A DNA stretch of 64,000 nucleotides from Rhynchosporium graminicola (taxonomy: Eukaryota > Ascomycota > Leotiomycetes > Helotiales > Ploettnerulaceae). A program made the position numbers and the translations under genes. Below, in pieces: positions 44,181 to 58,977 of the stretch. The notes beneath the pieces were generated by a model. That model did no database searches, was not told the origin of the DNA, and saw nothing but the letters and a program-made list of their open reading frames with translations. Every line of letters starts with the position of its first letter. The first letter of the stretch is position 1. Location: assembly GCA_900074885.1 (NCBI GenBank), contig FJUW01000054.1:248001-312000 (forward strand), in the 5' to 3' direction.

Positions 44181-45726
44181 ATGAGTCTCGTCCAAACTCA
44201 CCCTCGTGTACATCATTCCCAGGAAGCTTATCAGCCATACCTCACAATAACAATGACTGGGCGCACCTACGATGTTGATATCGAGCTATTTGATAACAGT
44301 TTCGAAAAAGAGGATGATAATTACACCACCCGCGTGGATTCGGGTTGTCAGTCTTCTGACGAGGACTCACTGGACGATTTCCAGAGCTGTAGCCAGTCAC
44401 TTGCTTCTCGGGACTCTGTTGATGATGATCGGCCCCCTATAGAGCAGAATGAGAGGCCGGAAAATGGTAGATCTGTAACGCCGGTTCAATCAGGAAGGAG
44501 AAAATCGTCGTCATTTTCAATGGATGGGAGTAGTATAGCTACATTCCGGGAATCTCGCCTCCGATCACTGTCACGGTCAAGGTCAAGGTCACGGTCACGG
44601 GACGTGAATATGCGGTCTGGCAAGCTATCGGATCAAAACGATCAACAAGTAAGAATCTGCTTATCAGACACAAGTCTTAACATTTACTAAGCACAACCAG
44701 GAAATTAGAACTCGCAGCCGTACCCCTCCGACTGTAGCATCTTCCAACAGGCCATCGGTAGACGAAAACAGCAATCTCAAATCACAGGAAATCTACAGGG
44801 ATTTCTTCCCTGCGGGTCTGAAGGTCATCCGAGAAATCGACAGTGAATCTGCGCGCTCTCCTTACTTCCCCAGTCCTACTGAGGCGAACTCTGCATCCCT
44901 AGATGACACCAACAACGCCAATGCTCTGCAAAATTCCGGTGGTCATATTTCGCTACTTGATAAATTCGGAAGGAGAGTTCAGCTAAATTTTGATCAAGAT
45001 GGTGAATCCTGTGAGGTGAGAGTTGACGAGGACGGCCACCATTACATCTTCGGGGATGAGGGGTTACGAGTTATCTTGAAAGAGGGGCAGATTGAGTCGG
45101 ATGATGATGATTCAACGGCGTTCTGTATCAGTGGAGGAAAGAGAGTAAAGATTAGTAAGCACATTCCACACAAAATTTACTTGTAATGATCTCGAGCTAA
45201 CAGTGAGTTCACAGATATCATAGCTGATCGTCTCCGAACATCCGCTCTTCAAGACCCCAGACCAACATCAGATCTCAACGAGGAACCGATCACGCCACGA
45301 ACCGAACATTTTGCAACCAACAATAGCAATTCTCTCCCATCGCCACTTCGCAATGTGTCGCAGCTGCCCATTTCCAGCAATACCAACAATGTTCACACGT
45401 CAAATCGCCGGGTTTCCCGGAATCCTTGGGCAGGGATCTTCACTGGCGTAGCTACGAAGTCCAGAGAGGTGACGAAGTCTCTAACTAAAGGAGCCCGTTC
45501 CAGAAAGAGGTCTTCTAGTGAGTCGGGGATGCCAGACTCCTCGTCAGCAGCACATCCAGATGAGTCGAGAACATCAGCTAGGAAGTTGTCGGTCGCAAAA
45601 TCAGGGCTGGTCACTGGCGAGACGACGAATGCGAGACAGTCGTTGTTTGGGAGGTCTTCGGAGCGCACTTCGAGAAGGGTTTCAGTTTCGACCTTTAGGA
45701 GCACAATCTTGAGGAGGAAGGGCTAG
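44181..45726 (+). CDS. Orphan acidic/Ser-Arg-rich protein of 477 residues
   Basis: Three exons: 44181-44648, 44701-45154 and 45215-45726; introns of 52 and 60 nt, phases 0 and 1. The N-terminal half is acidic and Ser-rich with an RS-dipeptide run (SLSRSRSRSRSRD, about residues 130-143), encoded by a 6-bp tandem repeat at 44569-44600. The centre (about 225-310) looks folded: LLDKFGRRVQLNFDQDGESCEVRVDEDGHHYIFGDEGLRVILKEG, a run of short strands ending in an acidic patch. The C-terminus is basic and Ser/Thr-rich (KSREVTKSLTKGARSRKRSSSES). No signal peptide or membrane span. I recognise no family. The composition suggests a phosphorylated nuclear or cytosolic protein; that is inference. An in-frame ATG at 44253 is an alternative start. 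Confidence 0.7.
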
Positions 45727-46672
45727 GGCGTCTTGTACTGTTATACAGTCGTGCAGAGGGTCGTTTTAGGAATGGAAATGTCTTAAGGAATAGGTGTATA
45801 CCGTTCTTGGGTGAGGTCTGCAGAAGGTCGGTTGATGTGAGCGGAATTGGAGCTCAAATGTTGCTACTGTAGTATCGAGGACGAGATTATTACCCAAAGA
45901 GAATTAAGAATATTTTTAGAGGCTCATTTGATGAATCATCGTAGACAACGTAACTGTATTGATGCTAGCAAAGTTCGTATCATCACATTGTTCGCGTGTC
46001 ACTGTATGCTATGTTTATTTTCATGATCTACAACGAATACATCTTATGTTCGTTTGTCAAGAATTTTTTAGTGATATTAAATGTATTGACTGGGCAATAC
46101 TACACTACCGCGCGAACAAAATTTTAAAAATGATTTAGATGAACACCACCCACGTGCGAATTTTGAGATGGGAAACACATAGCGCATGCTCAAAAACCTG
46201 ACGGCAAAATGCAGACATAATTATTGTGGCCAGCACACCTCCAATTTTCCTTCGGATTCCTTCGAAATGAGCAAGAATCCTCATTAAGAAATTTCTTTCA
46301 AAGACTAGCTCTGAAGTCTTCGCCCCGTTCTTGGTTCGACACATAATGTGGTTTATCGAACCCCACGACATGGAACCGTCGCTGACCATAAGCGCAAGCA
46401 TTAAAAAGTTGCCCGGACGTAAATCATACTCGAAGCTATGATCCACGACAATAAATGAGACAGCAATCCCTTAACCCATTGCAAAGGTTAATTTCCAACA
46501 CAAACACTGGCGCGAGTAGAGAATGACTTTCTGTCCCGGCTGCAACTGCAACTGTTGCATGAAGATAGTTGAAAAGTCTGCTATCCGCCAGTGTGACTTT
46601 TCGAAACTAGAGCTTGGCGTTTCCTCCCTAGCGAAGATAAGGTTGCGAAACGTGAAACCGACGTCGACCATT
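45727..46672. other. Intergenic, includes an unassigned minus-strand frame
   Basis: A 103-codon frame on the minus strand (46135-46446) may be decayed 3' sequence of the iron-permease-like gene to the right, but I could not align it to the family. Confidence 0.35.
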
Positions 46673-47376
46673 CTAGCGAAACTTTGTGTATAGCCCACTA
46701 GTAGCCGTCGAAAAATTTGCAGGACCAGCTGCGAAATAGATGCCGACAGTGAAAAGCGATGTGACAACATCGGACTGGTATCCGGAGATCTTCCTAGATA
46801 CATGCCCGGGTGTCAAGTTGTGGGATCTGGAAGTTACGAAATTAGCTCAAATCATGCAAATATGTACTCTAAGTCAGAATGAATTAATTGCCATGAACCT
46901 AGGCTTGGAAAGTGGTACATACCGGATCTCAGCAAGAGTAACACTGAGTACACTCAATACTCGACTTGCGTTCCTTCGTTGTCGAAGCAAGAGATTGTCT
47001 GTGCCATAGACTTGTACAAAACCAGCATTCTGAAGAGTAGCCTGCTAGTGTCCGCTGTGCCATATATGGCTCCGGCTGAAGCCCAAACAATCAGAAGAAC
47101 CATTAATGTGAGGAAGGTGCTGCTCGAGTCGATTAATCGAGCGATTTCGTCGAAGAACCCAGCTTGTGATTTGGAAGTGATCAGAATTCCTTTGGGCTCG
47201 CTTTTGGTGGTGGATGGAAGGGCAATCTTCTTATCAACAGACAACCCTCTCTGATTAATATTGTTTGAAGGCTGAGAGGTTCGACCAGCGACCTCAAATC
47301 GGACTTTCTTTATAGATGCTGCTGCAGTGGTAGGAGTCACCTCTCGTGACACGAAGGATTGCCATGTCGAAAGCAT
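46673..47376 (-). pseudogene. Frame-shifted low-affinity iron permease-like (Fet4-type) gene
   Basis: From the ATG at 47376 the frame reads MLSTWQSFVSREVTP, then a segment like fungal low-affinity iron permeases: FFDEIARLIDSSSTFLTLMVLLIVWASAGAIYGTADTSRLLF. At about 47028-47034 the homology jumps one frame. After TSRLLF the continuing match (QNAGFVQVYGTDNLLLRQ) is in the +1 frame, as if one base were lost. An intron cannot explain this. Beyond it a GTATGT...CAG intron (46827-46922) fits, then the frame closes at TAG 46673-46675, well short of a full permease (about 500 residues or more). I read it as a pseudogene with an N-terminal remnant; a single-base assembly error would be the alternative for the first break, but it would not supply the missing C-terminal half. 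Confidence 0.5.
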
Positions 47377-51290
<3,914 letters not shown>

Positions 51291-51779
51291 TCCATTGTTT
51301 ATATACGAGTATGACCATAAGAAACAAATCGGTATACATGAAATGCTTCTTGTATTTCTAATACTTCTGCATTGGGAGAGTTGGGTAAAATGATGAAACA
51401 AAGGTCAAGTAGGCGTTTGCTAACTTCTGCTTTCACAATTTGGTCATCCAGGTCTTCAATAGTTTCCGGAGTTTTGTGTGAGAATTTAATGTTGATGAGA
51501 TATTCGATCCTGACTCCTCCTTAGTAGTTCTAAGCAGAAGCTTGGAGCTACAGAATCTATGAACGAAAACTAAATTGAAGTAGCAAAACAACAATTAGTA
51601 CAAACCTCATTAAGCGAGAAGTAAACCACGGGTAGGCCGAGTGGAGTTCGTCTGGTAGATTGGGTCAGTGGCACGTGATAGGGGTCCTTCCGGGATCAGC
51701 CGTGGTGAGCCGAGGACAAATCGCGAATCGTCAAATATTGCATATCAATCAACAACGCAATGCGCCGAAAACTCACAAA
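51291..51779. other. Intergenic, about 490 bp
   Basis: 3' flank of the GH20 gene and 5' flank of the Mpv17-like gene. No feature beyond an upstream open frame at 51660-51779 that continues in phase into the next gene but has no ATG. Confidence 0.5.
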
Positions 51780-52650
51780 ATGGCTTTATTTACGATGAGG
51801 ACGGCTGGCCGAACTCTCCTTCGACGTCCATATCTTCCACCTAAACAACAATCACTCTCAAAACGACATAATGCCACAAATTCAACCCCTACTACTGATG
51901 CTCCGTCACCCAAACAAGACCACGCGAGTGGTATCTCGATCCCAGTTCCAAACATTGTTGGCCCTATACCAATTTGGCAGAGGCTAGGACCGGTATCGAG
52001 GGGCTTCCAGGCCTATGGAAGGAGTCAGAAGAAGAGGCCTTTAGCTACGCAATTCGTTAGCTCGTTGGTTATTTTCTTACTGGGAGATATTTCGGCCCAG
52101 AGTATCAGCGGAGATGAATACGACTATAAGAGGACTTTACGGGCTTTGGTCATCAGTGCTGGTTCTTCGATACCGAATTATAAATGGTATGCCATGAGCA
52201 CAACTCTGAGAAATTGTCTTTACATGTCACTGAAAGCTGATGTATTCAAAAAGGTTCATGTTCCTCAACTCTCACTTTAACTACTCATCCAAAGCTCTCT
52301 CCCTCCTCACCAAAGTAACGGTCAACCAGATTGTATTCGCACCCTCCTTCAACACCTATTTCTTCGGCATGCAATCCTTCCTCTGCGGCGACACTCTCCC
52401 CGCGGTCTGGGAACGAATCAAACTGACAGTCCCGACTTCCGTGGTCAACAGCTGTAAAGTCTGGCCTGCGGTCACGGCTTTCAGTTTTACATTCATTGAT
52501 CCACAGTATCGGAGTATCTTTGCGGGCGTTATTGCGATTGGATGGCAGACGTATCTTAGCTTTTTGAATAGAGCAGCGGAGAGGTTGGCTGCTGGGAAGA
52601 AGGGGGAGATGCAGAGGGAGATACCGGCGAATAATACTGGGAAGAAGTGA
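51780..52650 (+). CDS. Mpv17/PMP22/Sym1-family membrane protein, probably mitochondrial
   Basis: Exons 51780-52186 and 52254-52650 give 267 residues; the 67-nt intron joins TG|G in phase. The N-terminus is Arg/Ser-rich with no acidic residues (MALFTMRTAGRTLLRRPYLPPKQQSLSKRH), fitting a mitochondrial presequence. The Mpv17 domain follows: RPLATQFVSSLVIFLLGDISAQ, YDYKRTLRALVISAG, a short FNYSSKALSLLTKVTVNQIVFAPS helix, then the signature C-terminal block VVNSCKVWPAVTAFSFTFIDPQYRSIFAGVIAIGWQTYLSF. Yeast Sym1 and animal Mpv17 reside in the inner mitochondrial membrane and affect metabolite flow and mtDNA stability; other fungal paralogues are peroxisomal. The location here is inferred from the N-terminus. 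It seems intact. Confidence 0.9.
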
Positions 52651-53118
52651 TCTTGTGACGTATAGATTGGAGGAAAGGTGTTTGGGGAGCGTTCAATACC
52701 ATCGCGTAGACGCATAGACGGCGTTTTGATTAGACCTTACGCCCGCTGCATTTGCTGGCTGGATAGACATTCTAGAATCGAATCAAGTCGGAACAGAAGC
52801 TCAACGAGACCAAATATTCAGAACAGTGATTCTCAGATCCTGTTTCGAAATTTGGGAACACCCGCATTCATATCGGAGATGGTCAGCTCAGCAATCCGCT
52901 AGGAGAGCGAGCTAGCCCTTGTCACAACACAAGCTACATTAGGTCTCAATATGCACAGAAAAAATGGCTTTTTGATTGGAAAATAAGGGTGCAAACTACA
53001 AACAGCAAGTGAAAGAATCACCAGTCTCGGAAAAAATCGTCTCCAGCCCAAAGATTGAAAATGTACGCGCGACTCTTGTATTCGATCAGATGTGAAGCCA
53101 CCGTGGAATAGCGTCTCC
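52651..53118. other. Intergenic between convergent genes
   Basis: No supported gene. The minus-strand open frame of the DUF6594 gene reads through to 52899 if its last intron is retained. Confidence 0.45.
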
Positions 53119-54159
53119 TCATTTCGATCCTGGAATGTTGCTGATGAAAACAACCAGAACAGCACAGTAGCTGTTAATATCAGCATTGATATGTGGGGAT
53201 TTATTTGCAGCTTTACATATGCCGCAGCAGCCCCGAAGATCTCATGGGGCTTCGCTTCAGTAAAGAGCGACAAAATAGCCGAGAAAACAAGAGTAAATAC
53301 CAGCAAGATGCCAATGCTGATCGTGTAAGTTGCCTCGTGGTTTTCGTCCATGGCCAGACGGTACAGTAAGAAGACAGGGAGAATGAGCAGACATAGCAGC
53401 ACTAGGGTCAATATACTGGTTATTAGGATATTCTTGCGACCTTGGCTGTAGTAATGCAGATTTGGATCGGTAGTCCTTGCGCGATCCTCCTGTAAAAGAT
53501 TAATTGAACAGCTTGAGAGTCAAGTATAACTGTACGACATACTTTTGTGCAGAACAACCTCTGAAAGGAAATTAGTAGGCCTCACTAACAGGTGAATTTC
53601 TCGAAAGTTTTCTCCACTCACCTGGAGCAGCGAACAGTGGAACATGTGCAACATGTTCTCAGTGAAAGAATCCAATGGCGCTATCTCTCTTCCGTCACGC
53701 AGAGTAATCAAGTCGTCCTTCCTGTATATGAAAGCAGCTTCTTCGTCGACCAAAGGCTTCTTGTCGCAAACGTATCTTTCGTCACTATTGTAGTCGCGTG
53801 TGGCTGGTCTGTTGAAAGCGACCATTTGCTGCGATTGCAGGATCCAATAATCTTAGAACACATTAGGATCATCATTTTCCCTTGTTATTTATTTCCTGGT
53901 TGAATCACTCACCATACGTCTTTAGCTTCATTTCTATCTCATTCAGTATCATTGTTCGCGTCCTAATACCGTCTGCCTCTGCTCTAATCGGATTTCTGGC
54001 GTCATGGGGCTTTGAGTTTTGTATTTCTCTGAAACACGCGGAACAGACGTTTCGCTCACACATCTTCTGCGGGCTTCGAGACAGTCTTTGTAAAGGAGAC
54101 CGACCAACATGATTGAACTCAATGTGCTGCAATTCAGGCAGATATGTAGTAGCAAGCAT
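53119..54159 (-). CDS. DUF6594 membrane protein
   Basis: Exons, right to left: 54159-53913, 53851-53622, 53560-53543 (only 18 nt, RLFCTK), 53489-53217 and probably 53170-53119. The protein shows the DUF6594 layout of filamentous fungi: a soluble helical part (DGIRTRTMILNEIEMKLKTY|DYWILQSQQMVAFNRP), EEAAFIYRKDDLITL, LDSFTENMLHMFHC, then the ARTTDPNLHYYSQGRKN motif and two or three C-terminal membrane helices (ILTLVLLCLLILPVFLLYRLAM and ISIGILLVFTLVFSAIL), ending in KPHEIFGAAAAY. The family usually closes with AAYxAVLVVFxxN. That end is present (YCAVLVVFISN, then TGA at 53119-53121) but lies one frame off the only visible splice pair, so the last junction is unresolved. Without splicing, the frame runs to 52899. 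Family N-termini are longer, so an upstream exon may be missing. Function unknown. Confidence 0.7.
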
Positions 54160-55167
54160 CTAGAAGTATCTATTACAACAATAACATGCACAAACTTGAT
54201 GGGTAGGAAACCAATCCGCATTCAAGTATTATGCTGAATTGCTACCAGTATATTTGGCTGTTCCCAGATGTAGGTGAATCAGGTGACTGAAAACGCCCAT
54301 ACCGTGTGCAAAATTGCATGTGGGCAGTGAGCACTCGTCGGAACGATCTCTGCGATCGTACACTCAAGCATGCTCTCTGACATCTATAGACAAGGCTAAA
54401 CATGGAATTGGTGTCGGCTTTAAATCGATCAAAACAATGCGTTCAAGCGAGGACTAAAAATACACGTGCATCTCGGTCGGGTCTAGCGTGGTAGCACCTG
54501 ACTGGATATCTTGGCGACAAATGTCTCATCTTTTTCACTTCCAGGTAATCAATCATACGACAGCACAACATAGTTGATTCCAAGAAGCCCATGCAGCGGA
54601 TCTGAAGCTCTCTGTCTTCCAATGTCTGATTTCTAGTTGCAATATAGGACAGAAGTCACGCTCGCTTCTATCGACCGCAGGTTTTTCTTATGCATTTTTG
54701 CACGTGTTGTACACACAGAAGGGTCAGCAAGTCCCGATCTCGCGGACGAGCCCCAAAAATTTCAATCAGCCAGCCCCTGATTGATTGATTGATTGACAAC
54801 GGCGTATTAATACTCGCTTGAGTTGTCTGTCTCCAGGGTTAATTCCTGATGAGGTGTCTTTCTCCTCACTGTCTTTCGTTGGGGTTGTTGTCGAGTCGTG
54901 GACCATTAACCCGAAATGGACAAAAAGTCCCGGTGATAAGAGCAAAGCTGCCAACGACCACCCCTAGCAATGGTGGGGGAAGTAACCCCGCTGCATCACA
55001 GAGTCTTATCGATGATCGAAGGAAGCCTGTCGTATTCCACATACGATGAGATAGGTACATGCCATAGAGCGATTATGTTAAGTGTATTCGTGTTCTTGCT
55101 TCTTGACCTGCTTTCTGTTTATACACATCCTTGAATTACAAGAGTTTAAGATCAGAAGTTCGACAAT
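54160..55167. other. Intergenic, 1 kb, with (TGAT)n repeat
   Basis: A perfect TGAT tetranucleotide run lies at 54778-54796. An unrecognised first exon of the DUF6594 gene could lie at the left end. No other feature. Confidence 0.5.
54778..54796. repeat. (TGAT)n microsatellite
   Basis: Almost five tandem TGAT units without interruption. Confidence 0.7.
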
Positions 55168-56707
55168 ATGGATAAGTCAGTGCAGAAATGTAAAGAATGG
55201 ACAAAGGGAGTTCTCGCACAGATGAGCTTATCAACAGTAAGCCAGAAAGTCAAGGACAGTCCGAAGATCATTGTTTATGGAGCTCTACTGGTAGCACTCA
55301 CATCTTGGCTTCTCGTGCGAACAATTCAGTATCTCAAGCGACCAAAGTTCAGCAGCCGGCCTTCTACACCTACCATTGAGAAAGCAGCTCGGAGTTTCAA
55401 GGCGCCCGAGAGGAAACCTGGAGGTTCGTACATTTCCCTGCTTCCGAGTATCCTCAAGAGACTCACCTATTCTCTCCAACTCAGTATGGACACCCATGGA
55501 TTTCAAACGTCCAACAGCACCTCCAGCACCCAACTGGAACGTCCACACTACGAAACCAAACCCCTACCGTCCTTTCAGACATGGTCCATATCACATCACG
55601 ATGGGTCTGCGGACCATGAACTGGGATGAGTGGATTGGTACCTATACCCAGACCAATCCTTACACTTTCACACTGTCTAACACTTTCCAGAACTAGATAA
55701 TCACTATCTAAAATTCCACGCCGACAAAGCCAAACGCATCGAGGAACGTGGCTCAAAATGCAGCTACACCGACCCGTCCGCCTTCTCCGGCGCCATCGAG
55801 CTTCTCGAAGAACTCACCTCCTACCTCCCGCAACGGTATCCCTCACTCTACAAATCCACGCCGGTAGGGATGGACAACCTGCTGACCGGCGAATCCTTCA
55901 ACATCGTCGAGCGGCCTCTCATAGAAGACCCCATGCAAATGGCTGCTCGCATGACGCAGGACGATCTCGCAATCATGTTTGAGAAAGAAGATGGACAGTA
56001 TTATCTCCTCGCAGGAAGTATTCTGCTTGCCGGGTTTTGGAAGCTGGAGGATAAGTTCGGCATGGCATTGAGCGAGATCCATGCCAGTGCTGATGTCCCG
56101 GGGTATAAGACCAAGTTGGAGAAGGGCATGATGAATTTCTTTAGGAGGGTGCAGCCAAACGGGCCGGTCCTGAGGGTGAGTTGTATTTTCTTTCCCTGCA
56201 CTGGGCTACTTTCTGCCCTGCTCTTCATTCATACATTACTTAACATCTCCAAAAACCGTTCTGAGCTTTTCCCATCTAACACACGTGCGGCAGAACAACT
56301 ACTTCATCCAGGTCGACGACTCCCTCCCTTGGTCCTCCTCCATCGGCCCAGAAGACGGTCCCGAAGGCACTGTTGGCTGGTTCACCGCAGAAAAAGACAA
56401 GGCGATCGAACATCACTATTTCCGCTCCGAACGACAAAGTCTCCGTCGTCTCCCGAAAAGCGGTGGTGTGGTGTTCACGATCCGCACGTACTTTCATCCA
56501 ATCACTGAGATCTGTGAGGAGCCGTATGTACCGGGAAGATTGGCGAGTGCGGTCAGGAGTTGGGGCGACGACGTGGGGAAGTATAAAGGGAGGGACAGGT
56601 ATGGGGATGTGTTGTTGGAGTATTTAGATGGGAGGCATAGGGAGCAAGTCGAGGGCGGGTTGGTTGTCGAGAGGGAAGAGGAGGAGGGGAGGGGCTATCC
56701 GTATTGA
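55168..56707 (+). CDS. HODM/DUF3445 haem-dependent oxidative N-demethylase-like protein
   Basis: Four exons: 55168-55423, 55485-55637, 55691-56175 and 56294-56707, giving 435 residues, all in phase. An N-terminal membrane anchor (KIIVYGALLVALTSWLLV, about residues 32-49) and a basic linker precede the catalytic-type domain. That domain shows the blocks of the HODM_asu-like (formerly DUF3445) family: MDFKRPTAPPAPNW, MGLRTMNWDEWIELDNHYLKFHADKAKRIEERGSKC, LPQRYPSLY, MTQDDLAIMF, ASILLAGFWKLEDKFGMALSEIH and a C-terminal VDDSLPW, RSERQSLRRLPKSGGVVFTIRTYFHP. In bacteria the related subunit binds haem and takes part in dimethylamine N-demethylation; many ascomycetes carry membrane-anchored homologues of unknown substrate. 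Haem binding here is family inference. Intron 1 has the weaker donor GTTCGT. The tail is Glu/Arg-rich. Confidence 0.85.
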
Positions 56708-56859
56708 GTGAGGGTGACATGGAAATCTTTTTAATCGCTTTTTTCTTGGTCTGACAAGGAAAGTGGGAGGAAGCTCATCATTCGATGAAGGGTATCAACT
56801 AATTATACAGCATATATCCTGTGATCCAACAAATCTTATCCTACAGACCTATGCAATTC

Positions 56860-58977
56860 TCATTTACCACCATTTTGGCCATTCTGACCATTCTGACCAT
56901 TCTGGTTACTCCACTGCCCAGGTAGGAACGCGGGATTAATGAAAGCGCCACCAGGAGGAGGTGGTGGGCCCGAATTTCCAGGAGGTGGCTGCCAAGGATT
57001 CTGCCCATGCTGGAAAGCTTGCTGAAATTGAGGTGGGAATTGAGGCCAAGGCATCTGAGGTTGTTGAGGAGAATAGGCTACTGGCGGCATGTAGAAGTTC
57101 GGAACGCTTGGTGATGTTGCAGGTGGTTGATTGAAAATTCCCGGTGCCGGTTGTTGGTATTGACTTTGTGGGTAGGTATTGGGAGCCTGTTGATGGCTCT
57201 GTGGCCGTGGTGGAAGAGAATGGCCGTTGCCACCACCGCTACGACGATCTTGATAGCCCCCTCGACCTCTTCCCCGATCTCCTCGAACTCTACCACGATC
57301 CCCTCTTCCTCGATCGCCTCCTCTACCCCTACCCCTATGTGGCTCACGATTTGGTCTTTCAAAGTTTCCCGTGTAGGCACCCTCCTGTGGAGCCTCACCA
57401 TGTCCGACAGAGTTCTCAAAGCCAACTGGACGTGCAAGGGGTCTGTAAGGTCCATCTTCTTCGGGATCATCATAGCTAATTGGCTGATTTGAGTCGTATG
57501 GTGTCTGTTGCTGTTGTAATGGGTGACCACCACGACCTGAACCGCCGTTCTGCACCTTCCCACCTCTGCGTTCTATCCTCTTCTGCTTGACTCTTCGCTT
57601 GTGTTCTGCTTCTTTCTCATCATCAGAGAACTCCATCTCTTCGTCTCCAACCTCTTCGTCGTGAAGATTTGATGCATCTGAACCCTTGTAAGCTTTCAGT
57701 GCTTGCGTGAATATGAATGTCGAATGCTTCTCCGAATAGAAAACTTTGGTTCCCAATGTCAGCCCTGCTTCGGTGATTTCCCCTGCATTTGTAAACATGA
57801 CTGAGTATAAAGGCTTCTGTACGGGTCCGAGAATTTCTGCGACAACTCCAATTACACTTCTGTCTTCCAAACACAACACGGATCCGCTCTCGAGTGCTCT
57901 GTTCTCTCCAGACGTCCTCGCCTTAATGACCAACACGTTTTCCACAATATGCTCAACGTTTCCGACTTCCATAATGGGCATTTCTGGTGTTATAATGACA
58001 TCAGGTTTTGGCACGACGACATCTGGAACTTCGTTTTTGGTTCGTAGTTGACTTCCAGCTTTAGCCTTTCCTCCTCCCTCATCATCCGAGCCCCCGTCTC
58101 CCTCCATCAATATACGAGCTTGCTCTTCCGGACTAAGCAGTTTGTACGCATGTTCACCAGTCTCACTCTCGCTTTCCGAGGAATCGTCGCTTGAAGAGTC
58201 GTCGGAAGATGATTCAATTGGAGATGAGTCGATTTCCCATTCTGGATGTTCGCCTTCTACTTCAGCACCCCCTGCCATGGGTGTGTCTTCGCCTACAGGC
58301 ACATTATTTCCCATCTGGATATATCTTCCAGCATTTTCGGTATTTTGTACACCGGCTTGACTGGCTTCATTCTGGACTGGAGGTGGCACAGGAGGATCCA
58401 CCGCATTGCCCAAGAACAGTCCGGGAATTGCAGGATATGGCGAAGGTGAGGTGGTGTTGATCTGGTTCGTAGTAACAGGTGCTTTTTCGGTCTCGATGTT
58501 TTGGTTGGTAGAAATGTTTCGTGTTGAGGAAATTTGCTCGATAATAGGCGCGTTAACAGTTTCAGCGACAGACTTATCAGTCTGATCTACCGAACTTGAT
58601 TCGGGCACCTGGACCGTAGAAAGAGAATGTGTGACAGGCGCATGTGCTGCCAGCGGAGAGATCTGTAATTGCTCTGGTTCGGCAGCAGCGTGCAGAGCTT
58701 GAGCTTGTGGGACGACAGAAACGGCTTCAACGGCATGAAGGGGCGAATCGAATCCTCCTAACAAAGCCTCCAAAGCATGCGTGAGTTGCGGACTGGCAGG
58801 CTCTTCAGCAGTTCCTGTTTCGATCGCATTTTCCATTGTGGTATCGGTATCGTGAGAAGTCGCATTCTCTGCCGGCACTGAATGATCTTGAATCTTCGTC
58901 TCCATGGTTTGTACGTCGCATGTATTGATACTTGTGTTATTTGTATTGGCACTTTCATGTATATTTGGGTTCTCCAT
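56860..58977 (-). CDS. naf1: H/ACA ribonucleoprotein assembly factor Naf1
   Basis: Intronless, 705 residues. The conserved Gar1-like core (about residues 320-450) reads VENVLVIKARTSGENRALESGSVLCLEDRSVIGVVAEILGPVQKPLYSV, then GTKVFYSEKHSTFIFTQALKAYKGSDASNLHDEEVGDEEMEFSDDE and HKRRVKQKR. This is the diagnostic Naf1 signature: the beta-barrel that docks on Cbf5, followed by the acidic ..DEEMEFSDDE stretch. Naf1 chaperones nascent H/ACA snoRNPs in the nucleus before being replaced by Gar1. Flanks are disordered: an N-terminal ~300 residues rich in Gln/Thr/Glu with acidic Ser runs, and a C-terminal RGG-rich region (GRGRGGDRGRGDRGR-type) followed by Gln/Pro/Phe-rich sequence. The last residues are an NGQ tripeptide repeat encoded by a 9-bp tandem repeat at about 56873-56909. 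It is divergent from ALG9. Confidence 0.93.
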   Translation of the reverse strand: MENPNIHESANTNNTSINTCDVQTMETKIQDHSVPAENATSHDTDTTMENAIETGTAEEPASPQLTHALEALLGGFDSPLHAVEAVSVVPQAQALHAAAEPEQLQISPLAAHAPVTHSLSTVQVPESSSVDQTDKSVAETVNAPIIEQISSTRNISTNQNIETEKAPVTTNQINTTSPSPYPAIPGLFLGNAVDPPVPPPVQNEASQAGVQNTENAGRYIQMGNNVPVGEDTPMAGGAEVEGEHPEWEIDSSPIESSSDDSSSDDSSESESETGEHAYKLLSPEEQARILMEGDGGSDDEGGGKAKAGSQLRTKNEVPDVVVPKPDVIITPEMPIMEVGNVEHIVENVLVIKARTSGENRALESGSVLCLEDRSVIGVVAEILGPVQKPLYSVMFTNAGEITEAGLTLGTKVFYSEKHSTFIFTQALKAYKGSDASNLHDEEVGDEEMEFSDDEKEAEHKRRVKQKRIERRGGKVQNGGSGRGGHPLQQQQTPYDSNQPISYDDPEEDGPYRPLARPVGFENSVGHGEAPQEGAYTGNFERPNREPHRGRGRGGDRGRGDRGRVRGDRGRGRGGYQDRRSGGGNGHSLPPRPQSHQQAPNTYPQSQYQQPAPGIFNQPPATSPSVPNFYMPPVAYSPQQPQMPWPQFPPQFQQAFQHGQNPWQPPPGNSGPPPPPGGAFINPAFLPGQWSNQNGQNGQNGQNGGK

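Noticed and set aside
57078..57563. 161-codon minus-strand ORF inside NAF1
   Set aside because: Out-of-frame shadow of the RGG/Gln-rich region.
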